DNA of 6,731 bases from Sediminibacterium ginsengisoli. GTDB taxonomy: Bacteria > Bacteroidota > Bacteroidia > Chitinophagales > Chitinophagaceae. The stretch lies in the NCBI GenBank assembly GCA_943324415.2, contig CALPLN020000102.1, forward strand, positions 1 through 6,731, read 5' to 3'. Made by a program: the position numbers and the translations under genes. This document shows, piece by piece, positions 1-5,277 of this stretch (the first letter of the stretch is position 1; every line of letters starts with the position of its first letter). The notes below the pieces were generated by a model. It ran no database searches. It was not told the DNA's origin and saw nothing but the letters and a program-made list of their open reading frames with translations.

Positions 1-49
1 ACTTTAAAACTTAATTATTAACTTTGTCCAACTTTAGGGGTTCAGTCCA
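1..49. mobile_element. Probable terminal end of an IS3-family (IS150-like) insertion sequence, partial
   Basis: Read inward on the minus strand from about 49, the sequence is TGGACTGAACCCC, TAAA, GTTGGACA. This has the form of IS150-group terminal inverted repeats, which start TG, contain a CCCC run and end in GTTGGAC. On the plus strand frame 1 reads T-L-K-L-N-Y and stops at 19-21, four bases before the repeat begins; IS3-family transposase genes commonly end this close to the right terminal repeat. Only one end is visible and the element would extend off the left edge. The exact boundary could be 49 or 51. The family call rests on remembered motif similarity, so it is tentative; an ordinary intergenic sequence is the alternative. 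Confidence 0.42.
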
Positions 50-83
50 CATGTGTTGGCTCTTTTTAATTGCTTCATCATTA

Positions 84-139
84 GAGACTAATTTTTTGTG
101 GACTTAGCTTTTCAAGCAGTCCACAAAAAATTAGTACTC
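84..139. repeat. Long perfect inverted repeat (hairpin) spanning the DUF2795 stop codon
   Basis: Positions 87-104 pair perfectly with 118-135 (18 bp). An inner GCTT/AAGC stem (107-110 with 114-117) closes a 3-base loop, and three more outer pairs (84-86 with 137-139) form if A136 is bulged. The TAA stop codon of the DUF2795 gene (131-133 on the minus strand) lies inside one arm. Because the arms carry T6 on the 5' side and A6 on the 3' side in both directions, no U-tract follows the stem, so it is not a canonical intrinsic terminator. It could still protect a 3' end, block read-through from the left, or be a remnant of mobile DNA. The structure is read directly; its role is unknown. Confidence 0.8.
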
Positions 140-352
140 GTCTTCATTAAACATAAAGTCTTCTTGGCTTGGGTAATCCGGCCAAATGTCTTCGATACTT
201 TCATATACTTCGCCTTCGTCTTCCAACTCTTGCAAATTCTCAACTACTTCTATAGGGGCACCGCTCCTAATGGAGTAGTCAATCAATTCGTCTTTTGTTG
301 CAGGCCAAGGGGCTTCTTCTAAATAGCTAGCTAATTCTAATGTCCAAAACAT
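131..352 (-). CDS. DUF2795 family small acidic protein
   Basis: This encodes a complete 73-residue protein starting MFWTLELASYLEEAPWPATK and ending FNEDEY. The motifs W-T-L-E-L-A-S-Y-L-E, APWPATKDELIDY, VVENLQELEDEGE and IWPDYP match, from memory, the small DUF2795-domain proteins conserved across Bacteroidota; their biochemical function is unknown. Composition is extreme: 22 acidic residues (15 Glu, 7 Asp) against one Lys and one Arg, which implies a cytoplasmic, strongly anionic protein. There is no signal peptide, membrane segment or cysteine. The ATG at 350-352 is well supported because a near-consensus promoter lies 14 bases upstream. The gene is monocistronic in this window, divergent from lolD, and its stop codon lies inside the 84-139 hairpin. 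Confidence 0.85.
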   Translation of the reverse strand: MFWTLELASYLEEAPWPATKDELIDYSIRSGAPIEVVENLQELEDEGEVYESIEDIWPDYPSQEDFMFNEDEY

Positions 353-366
353 AGGGTTCTTTTTTG

Positions 367-397
367 CAAAAGTAGCCGTATATATGATATGACCAAA
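367..397 (-). promoter_or_regulatory. Bacteroidota-type promoter for the DUF2795 gene (TTTG-N19-TACTTTTG)
   Basis: On the minus strand TTTG (397-394) is followed after exactly 19 bases by TACTTTTG (374-367). This fits the Bacteroidota primary sigma consensus TTTG-N19-21-TAnnTTTG. The -7 box ends 14 bases before the ATG, so the predicted leader is only about 11 bases and has no Shine-Dalgarno sequence. It is the best promoter match in the window. Confidence 0.7.
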
Positions 398-434
398 TCT
401 GATTTTTCTACATCATGTAAACATTTTGTGAAAT

Positions 435-467
435 TTTGGCAAAATTGACCGGGTAATCGTAGGTTTG
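435..467 (+). promoter_or_regulatory. Bacteroidota-type promoter for lolD (TTTG-N21-TAGGTTTG)
   Basis: TTTG at 435-438 is followed after 21 bases by TAGGTTTG at 460-467, matching TTTG-N19-21-TAnnTTTG. The -7 box ends only four bases before the ATG at 472. With transcription starting about four bases after the box, the mRNA would begin at or next to that ATG. Either the message is leaderless or translation starts at the second in-frame ATG (478). Confidence 0.6.
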
Positions 468-471
468 TACC

Positions 472-1140
472 ATGGAGATGGAGTCAAAACTACTAGTAGC
501 CAAGGATATATGGAAACAATATGGGTCTGTACCTGTACTTAAGGGCGTCTCCTTGGAATTATCTAAAGGAGAGCTAGTTTCTATCGTTGGTCCGTCTGGT
601 GCCGGCAAATCGACCCTATTGTATATTGTAAGTAGCTTAGAAAAGGCAGATAAAGGACAAATTTTATTTGAAGGGGTGGCAATTGATCAATGGAACAATC
701 AGCAATTGGCACAATTCCGAAATACGCGTATAGGTTTTGTATTTCAGTTTCACCATTTATTACCTGAATTCACTGCGATCGAAAACATTTCTATTCCCGG
801 ATGGATTGGGAAACAGGATAAAAAAATAGTCGCAAAAAAGGCCATTGAACTATTGGATTTTTTAGGGCTTGCTGATAAACAAGATAAAAAGCCGCACCAA
901 TTATCTGGAGGTGAGCAACAAAGAATTGCAGTTGCAAGAGCACTCATCAATGATCCAGCTTTGATTTTTGCCGATGAACCAACTGGCAATTTAGATAGTG
1001 AAAACGCACATGCAATGCATGCGTTATTTTTACGCTTGAAAAACGAATTGAATCAGAGTTTTTTAATTGTCACACACAACGAAGCATTGGCTGCTTTAAG
1101 TGACAGAACCTTGACGATGAAAGATGGTCTTTTTGTGTAA
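472..1140 (+). CDS. lolD: Lipoprotein-releasing ABC transporter ATP-binding protein LolD
   Basis: This 222-residue ABC ATPase should power the inner-membrane LolCDE-type complex that extracts outer-membrane lipoproteins and passes them to the periplasmic carrier LolA. Seen in the protein: Walker A GPSGAGKST (40-48), Q-loop region FVFQFHHLLPEFTAIEN (89-105), signature LSGGEQQR (144-151), Walker B LIFADE (164-169), D-loop NLDS (173-176) and H-loop His202. The QFHHLLPEFTA-EN block is characteristic of LolD rather than of generic MacB-type ATPases, and the length fits (E. coli LolD is about 230). No permease gene is nearby, so the LolC/E partner must be encoded elsewhere, which I believe is common in Bacteroidota. 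Two in-frame ATGs (472, 478) are possible starts; I kept the first. The stop is 15 bases from the convergent adenosyltransferase stop. Confidence 0.88.
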   Translation: MEMESKLLVAKDIWKQYGSVPVLKGVSLELSKGELVSIVGPSGAGKSTLLYIVSSLEKADKGQILFEGVAIDQWNNQQLAQFRNTRIGFVFQFHHLLPEFTAIENISIPGWIGKQDKKIVAKKAIELLDFLGLADKQDKKPHQLSGGEQQRIAVARALINDPALIFADEPTGNLDSENAHAMHALFLRLKNELNQSFLIVTHNEALAALSDRTLTMKDGLFV

Positions 1141-1155
1141 AACTAAAAGCAGGAA

Positions 1156-1710
1156 TTAAACTCTTGGCTTCCATGGGATATCTGCTACCCCATTTAAATG
1201 ACCAATATATCTTGCTAAAGTAAATAAGTAATCACTTAGGCGATTCAAGTATTTGATCACCAAGGTTTCAACAAATAAATCTTCTTCTTGCATATTCACA
1301 CACCAGCGTTCTGCTCTTCTACAAACACATCTGGCGATATGCGCAGTTGAGATAGCTTGGTGTCCTCCAGGAATAATAAATGACTTCATTGGAGCAAGTA
1401 CTTCATTCATTTGATCCATCGCCAATTCAAGTCCTGCAATATCTTCTTCTTTTAAATCTGGTATTCTTAATGCAGACTCTTTTTCAGGGTCACAAGCTAG
1501 GCTAGAACCCACTGTAAATAATCTGTCCTGTATTTCTTTTAAATCTGTTTTAATTTTTGCATCGTCTACTAAATCATTCAATAAGCCAATGAATGAATTC
1601 AATTCATCCACCGTTCCATAAGTTTCAATACGGATATGACTTTTAGGCACTCTAGTCCCTCCAATTAAAGAAGTTTTTCCCTGATCGCCTGCCTTTGTAT
1701 AGATTTTCAT
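1156..1710 (-). CDS. pduO: PduO-type cob(I)yrinic acid a,c-diamide / cob(I)alamin adenosyltransferase
   Basis: This 184-residue cytoplasmic enzyme transfers the 5'-deoxyadenosyl group of ATP to the cobalt of reduced corrinoid, giving coenzyme B12 (EC 2.5.1.17 activity). It has the family's N-terminal ATP-binding stretch MKIYTKAGDQGKTSL (1-15), GGTRVPKSHIRIE (17-29) and YGTVDELNS (31-39). The middle has FIIPGG (111-116). The C-terminal helices carry HIARCVCRRAER (124-135, with the conserved R-R-x-E-R residues) and YLNRLSDYLF (154-163, with Asn156, Arg157 and Asp160). Length is normal for the single-domain PduO family, and both ends are intact. It lies 45 bases downstream of the ABC ATPase gene on the same strand, and it has its own candidate -7 box, so it may be the last gene of a gatC operon or separately started. 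The likely consumer of the cofactor, for example methylmalonyl-CoA mutase, is not in view. Confidence 0.92.
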   Translation of the reverse strand: MKIYTKAGDQGKTSLIGGTRVPKSHIRIETYGTVDELNSFIGLLNDLVDDAKIKTDLKEIQDRLFTVGSSLACDPEKESALRIPDLKEEDIAGLELAMDQMNEVLAPMKSFIIPGGHQAISTAHIARCVCRRAERWCVNMQEEDLFVETLVIKYLNRLSDYLFTLARYIGHLNGVADIPWKPRV

Positions 1711-1720
1711 ACCCTTATAA

Positions 1721-1728
1721 CAAAACTA
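1721..1728 (-). promoter_or_regulatory. Candidate -7 box (TAGTTTTG) for the adenosyltransferase gene
   Basis: TAGTTTTG matches TAnnTTTG exactly and ends 10 bases before the ATG at 1710, a spacing like that of the better-supported promoters here. No TTTG or TTG lies 19-21 bases upstream, so only half of the promoter is convincing. The T-rich box also follows a small hairpin (1727-1750) and could instead be the U-rich tail of a weak terminator. Confidence 0.33.
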
Positions 1729-1750
1729 AAGACACTTAGTTCAGTCTTTA
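1727..1750 (-). terminator. Weak hairpin between the ABC ATPase and adenosyltransferase genes
   Basis: TAAAGAC and GTCTTTA form a perfect 7-bp inverted repeat around a 10-base loop. On the minus strand it is followed by the T-rich GTTTTGTT. It begins five bases after the ABC ATPase stop codon. The stem has only two G-C pairs, so it could attenuate or process the message rather than fully terminate it. Chance is a real alternative. Confidence 0.25.
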
Positions 1751-1755
1751 ATGAA

Positions 1756-2451
1756 TTAAATATGTTTTTGGTTCAAGGTGTCGGTCTCCACGTTACCATC
1801 TCTTAATCGAACCACTCTATGCGCATATTGCGCAATGTCTTCCTCGTGTGTTACTAGGATTACCGTATTGCCTGCAGCATGAATTTTTCCAAATAATTCC
1901 ATCACTTCTACCGATGTTTTTGAATCCAAATTACCTGTAGGCTCATCCGCTAATAAAATAGATGGATTATTCACCAATGCACGAGCAATGGCCACACGTT
2001 GAATTTGACCTCCACTCAACTCATTCGACTTATGATGACTTCTGTCGGCCAATCCCACTTTGTCTAAAGCGACTAAAGCTCTTTCGATACGATCTTTTTT
2101 AGGAATACCAGCATATACCAATGGCAAAGCCACATTTTCTGCAGCCGTTAATCTTGGTAATAAATTAAATTGTTGAAATACGAATCCTATTTCTATATTT
2201 CTGATACCTGCTAATTCATCATCTGACATTGCACTTACATCATGCCCATTTAAATTATAGGTTCCCGCGGTTGGAGAATCCAAACATCCCAGGATATTCA
2301 TTAAAGTACTTTTACCACTACCTGATGGACCCATCAAAGCAACATATTCATTTCTATTGATATCAAGATTGATCCCTTTTAAAACAGGGATCGCTTGATT
2401 CGCCATAAAATAACTTTTCTGAATATTTCTAAGTTCAATAACTGCTGACAT
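1756..2451 (-). CDS. MacB/LolD-type ABC transporter ATP-binding protein
   Basis: This 231-residue ABC ATPase belongs to the group that energises MacB/FtsX-fold permeases (macrolide or peptide efflux, lipoprotein release). Motifs: Walker A GPSGSGKST (41-49), Q-loop Gln93/94 in FVFQQFNLLPRLTAAEN, signature LSGGQIQR (145-152), Walker B ILLADE (165-170), D-loop NLDS (174-177), H-loop His202. FQQFNLLPRLTA contrasts with the FHHLLPEFTA of the lolD product nearby, which places it on the MacB/YknY-like side. All catalytic motifs are intact, so it should be active. The substrate cannot be told because no permease or membrane-fusion gene is in the window. Its ATG lies six bases after the gatC stop, so it is almost certainly translated from the gatC message. 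Confidence 0.85.
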   Translation of the reverse strand: MSAVIELRNIQKSYFMANQAIPVLKGINLDINRNEYVALMGPSGSGKSTLMNILGCLDSPTAGTYNLNGHDVSAMSDDELAGIRNIEIGFVFQQFNLLPRLTAAENVALPLVYAGIPKKDRIERALVALDKVGLADRSHHKSNELSGGQIQRVAIARALVNNPSILLADEPTGNLDSKTSVEVMELFGKIHAAGNTVILVTHEEDIAQYAHRVVRLRDGNVETDTLNQKHI

Positions 2452-2457
2452 AATAAT

Positions 2458-2748
2458 TTATTTACGAATGACTTTAGGTACTTTAAAATAAGGGGCTGCT
2501 GCTTCTGGGGCATTGGACAATGCTTCCTGATTGGTGATAGATCCATTCACCTCATCGACTCTTAACACATTTTGCGCATCTCCCATATACATTAAGGGTG
2601 AAGTTCCAGTAGTGTCTAACGCATTTAATTGCTCCACAAACCCTACTAAATCTTGCATATCCTGCACTAATTTATCCATTTTTTCTGGCGCCACATTTAA
2701 CCTCGAAAGGTGTGCTAAATGATTTACTAAAGAATGGTCTACTTGCAT
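2458..2748 (-). CDS. gatC: Aspartyl/glutamyl-tRNA(Asn/Gln) amidotransferase subunit C
   Basis: This 96-residue protein is the small subunit of GatCAB, which converts misacylated Glu-tRNA(Gln) (and Asp-tRNA(Asn) where needed) to the correct amide; GatC clamps GatA to GatB. Family motifs: N-terminal helix VNHLAHLSRLNV (8-19), FVEQLNALDTTG (37-48), LRVDEV (62-67) and the C-terminal YFKVPKVI (87-94). The reading frame stays open to a TTG at 2817, but those 23 extra residues have no family similarity and would run through a TAnnTTTG box, whereas the ATG at 2748 gives the usual length of about 95. gatA and gatB are not adjacent; scattered gat genes are common in Bacteroidota as far as I know. It appears to be the first gene of a minus-strand operon with the ABC ATPase. 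Confidence 0.92.
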   Translation of the reverse strand: MQVDHSLVNHLAHLSRLNVAPEKMDKLVQDMQDLVGFVEQLNALDTTGTSPLMYMGDAQNVLRVDEVNGSITNQEALSNAPEAAAPYFKVPKVIRK

Positions 2749-2752
2749 AATA

Positions 2753-2760
2753 CAAATGTA
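2753..2760 (-). promoter_or_regulatory. Candidate -7 box (TACATTTG) for the gatC operon
   Basis: TACATTTG matches TAnnTTTG exactly and ends four bases before the gatC ATG, so transcription would start at or one base before the start codon. At 19-21 bases upstream the tetramers are GTGG, AGTG and AAGT, so there is no convincing -33 element. The rest of the 156-base gap between gatC and the fadN-like gene holds only the opposing promoter. Confidence 0.42.
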
Positions 2761-2858
2761 CTCTAAAGCTCGGAACCCTCCACTTGGTTTTGTTAAAAGG
2801 TTAAAAGAGGCAACCAAAGGCGATTTTGACCCCTTTTTTACTGAAAATCAAAATATTT

Positions 2859-2890
2859 TTTGAAAATAGTTGCATAACTAACTAATTTTA
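2859..2890 (+). promoter_or_regulatory. Probable promoter for the fadN-like gene (TTTG-N20-TAATTTTA)
   Basis: TTTG at 2859-2862 is followed after 20 bases by TAATTTTA at 2883-2890, which differs from TAnnTTTG only at the last base. It ends 14 bases before the ATG at 2905, the same distance as the DUF2795 promoter from its gene. I see no clear palindrome that would be a fatty-acid-responsive operator. Confidence 0.48.
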
Positions 2891-2904
2891 CGAAAAGCTA
2901 TACT

Positions 2905-5277
2905 ATGCAACCAACTATAAAACAAGTCGTGGTCCTCGGAAGTGGTGTGATGGGTTCAAGAATCGCATGTCATTTTGCAGGCATTGGCGTGCAAGTTTTA
3001 TTGTTAGATCGCTTACAACCAGGTGCAGAAGAAAGTACCAATAGTAAAGAAAGAAATAAATTGGTGAATGATGCATTACAGGCTGCAATCAAATCGAATC
3101 CATCTCCTATTTATACAAGCACCGCAACTAAACATATACGTACTGGAAATTTCACAGACGATATGGCAAAAATTGCAAATGCAGATTGGATTATAGAAGT
3201 TGTTGTTGAAAGATTGGATATCAAAAAAAGCATTTATGACCAAGTAGAACAATATCGTAAGCCAGGTACCTTGGTGAGCTCTAATACTTCTGGAATTCCA
3301 ATTCATTTAATGGCAGAAGGTCGTTCCGAAGATTTTCAAAAACATTTCTGCGGCACACACTTTTTTAATCCTCCAAGATATTTAAGATTACTTGAAATCA
3401 TTCCTACGCCAAAGACAGATCAGTCAGTGATTGATTTTCATATGCATTACGGAGATGTATTCTTAGGTAAGACGACTGTGTTGTGTAAAGATACCCCTGC
3501 CTTTATCGCCAATAGAGTCGGCGTATTTAGCATGATGAGCGTATTGCATATCATGGAGAAAATGGGATTAACGATTGATGAAGTTGAAGCTTTAACAGGT
3601 CCTATATTAGGTCGTCCAAAATCTGCTACTTTCAGAACTGCAGATGTAGTGGGGATTGATACTTTAGTGAAAGTAGCGAATGGCGTAGCAGAGAATTGTC
3701 CAAATGATGAAGCAAAAGCCACTTTCCAACTTCCTAGTTGGTTGGAGAAAATGGTGGAGCAAAATTGGTTAGGTGATAAAACTGGCCAAGGTTTTTTCAA
3801 AAAAGTAAAGACCGCAACGAGTAAAGAGATATTGACTTTAAATTTAGCTACCCTTGAATATGAGCCACGTAAGAAAACGAAAATGGCTTCTATTGATGCA
3901 GCAAAAGCAGTAGACAATTTACCTGCAAGATTAAAAGTATTGTACCACTCAAAAGATAAAGCGGGTCAATTTATTCAATCTTTCCACCATGCTTTATTCT
4001 CTTATATTAGTCATCGTATTCCTGAAATCAGCGATGAATTGTATCGTGTAGACGATGCTTTGAAAGCTGGATTTGGCTGGGAAATTGGCGCCTTTGAATC
4101 TTGGAATGAATTGGGTATCGAAGCAGTTATAAAAGATATGAAAGCAGCTGGAATTGCAGTGGCACCATGGGTTGAAACGATGGTAGCAAAAGGATTGTCT
4201 TTCTATTCCACTAAAAATGGTAAGCGTTATTATTATGATATTGTGACTAGTGAGTATACCTTAATTCCGGGTGCAGAATCCTTTATTATCCTTTCAGATT
4301 TTAAAGAAAAAACCATTTGGAAAAACAGTGCGTGTAACTTAGTTGATATAGGCGAGGATGTATTTGGATTTAACTGGAACACCAAGATGAACAGTATAGG
4401 TGGCGAAGTATTAGAAGGCTTAAACAAAGCGATACAATTGTCCGAAGAAAAAAGTAAAGGCTTAGTTATTGCCAATGAAGGAAATTTATTTAGTGCAGGT
4501 GCCAATGTAGGCATGATTTTTATGTTAGCGATCGAACAAGATTATGAAGAATTGGATATGGCTATTCGTACATTTCAAAATAGCATGATGCGTGTTCGTT
4601 ATTCTTCTATTCCTGTGGTGATTGCCCCTCATGGTTTATGCTTAGGTGGTGGATGTGAAATGAATTTACATGCAGATGCAATTTGCGCAGCTGCAGAAAC
4701 TTATATAGGATTGGTTGAATTAGGCATTGGTGTCATTCCAGGTGGTGGTGGTACCAAAGAATTGGTATTACGCGCATCTGACGAAATGCATTCAGAAGAG
4801 CCTGAAACAATTACATTGAAAAATAGATTCCTACAAATTGCCACTGCTAAAGTGGCTACTTCTGCGCATGAAGCAATGGAGATGGGTATCTTTAGAAAAG
4901 GGCAAGATCATATTGTACTCAACCAATCTAGGCGTATTGCAAAAGCGAAAGAACAAGTACTTGAACTTTTCCATGCTGGCTATACTCAGCCGATTCAAAG
5001 AAACGATATTAAAGTCATGGGTAAAGCTGGACTTGGCGCATTGTATGCAGGTATCAATGGCATGTGGCGTGGCGGTTATGCTACAGACCATGATGCTTTA
5101 GTAGCGCGTAAATTGGCCTATGTTATGTGCGGTGGCGATTTAAGCGAGGCAACAGTTGTGAACGAACAATATTTATTGAATTTAGAGCGTGAAGCTTTCT
5201 TAAGCCTTTGTGGTGAAAAGAAAACTTTAGAACGTATCCAATCAGTGATCACTTCTGGACGACCAATTAGAAATTAA
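2905..5277 (+). CDS. fadN: Bifunctional 3-hydroxyacyl-CoA dehydrogenase / enoyl-CoA hydratase (FadN-like)
   Basis: This 790-residue enzyme should catalyse two steps of fatty acid beta-oxidation: hydration of enoyl-CoA and NAD-dependent oxidation of 3-hydroxyacyl-CoA. The dehydrogenase half comes first and the hydratase second, the FadN (B. subtilis YusL) order and size, reversed from E. coli FadB/FadJ. Dehydrogenase: Rossmann motif LGSGVMG (11-17), Asp35 for the NAD ribose, SNTSG (126-130), catalytic His152 in GTHFFNP, Glu164 in LLEII, and FIANRVG (200-206). A second helical segment contains FGWEIGAFE (390-398). Hydratase (about 475-690): NLFSAGANVG (527-536) and HGLCLGGG (576-583) form the oxyanion hole, with both catalytic glutamates present (Glu585 in GGGCEM, Glu605 in GLVELG). 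It ends in tandem stops (TAA TAA). No thiolase or acyl-CoA dehydrogenase gene follows, and the 3' end overlaps a convergent gene by 36 bp. Confidence 0.92.
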   Translation: MQPTIKQVVVLGSGVMGSRIACHFAGIGVQVLLLDRLQPGAEESTNSKERNKLVNDALQAAIKSNPSPIYTSTATKHIRTGNFTDDMAKIANADWIIEVVVERLDIKKSIYDQVEQYRKPGTLVSSNTSGIPIHLMAEGRSEDFQKHFCGTHFFNPPRYLRLLEIIPTPKTDQSVIDFHMHYGDVFLGKTTVLCKDTPAFIANRVGVFSMMSVLHIMEKMGLTIDEVEALTGPILGRPKSATFRTADVVGIDTLVKVANGVAENCPNDEAKATFQLPSWLEKMVEQNWLGDKTGQGFFKKVKTATSKEILTLNLATLEYEPRKKTKMASIDAAKAVDNLPARLKVLYHSKDKAGQFIQSFHHALFSYISHRIPEISDELYRVDDALKAGFGWEIGAFESWNELGIEAVIKDMKAAGIAVAPWVETMVAKGLSFYSTKNGKRYYYDIVTSEYTLIPGAESFIILSDFKEKTIWKNSACNLVDIGEDVFGFNWNTKMNSIGGEVLEGLNKAIQLSEEKSKGLVIANEGNLFSAGANVGMIFMLAIEQDYEELDMAIRTFQNSMMRVRYSSIPVVIAPHGLCLGGGCEMNLHADAICAAAETYIGLVELGIGVIPGGGGTKELVLRASDEMHSEEPETITLKNRFLQIATAKVATSAHEAMEMGIFRKGQDHIVLNQSRRIAKAKEQVLELFHAGYTQPIQRNDIKVMGKAGLGALYAGINGMWRGGYATDHDALVARKLAYVMCGGDLSEATVVNEQYLLNLEREAFLSLCGEKKTLERIQSVITSGRPIRN

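Noticed and set aside
19..26. TAACTTTG as a plus-strand promoter -7 box
   Set aside because: It overlaps the IS-like terminal repeat, no gene follows on that strand before lolD, and several chance matches to this short motif are expected in the window.
98..322. 74-codon plus-strand open frame opposite the DUF2795 gene
   Set aside because: It is the shadow of a strongly conserved-looking minus-strand gene and starts inside the hairpin.
1141..1155. A bidirectional terminator between lolD and the adenosyltransferase gene
   Set aside because: The 15-base gap has no inverted repeat or T-tract that could act as an intrinsic terminator.
2749..2817. 23-residue N-terminal extension of GatC from a TTG at 2817
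   Set aside because: The extension has no GatC-like sequence, makes the protein longer than the family norm and runs through the candidate promoter; the ATG at 2748 fits better.
3447..3917. 156-codon minus-strand open frame inside the fadN-like gene
   Set aside because: It lies wholly antisense to conserved dehydrogenase sequence and shows no recognisable domain; the same applies to 3076-3306, 4233-4514 and 4831-5091 on the minus strand and 4838-5101 on the plus strand.
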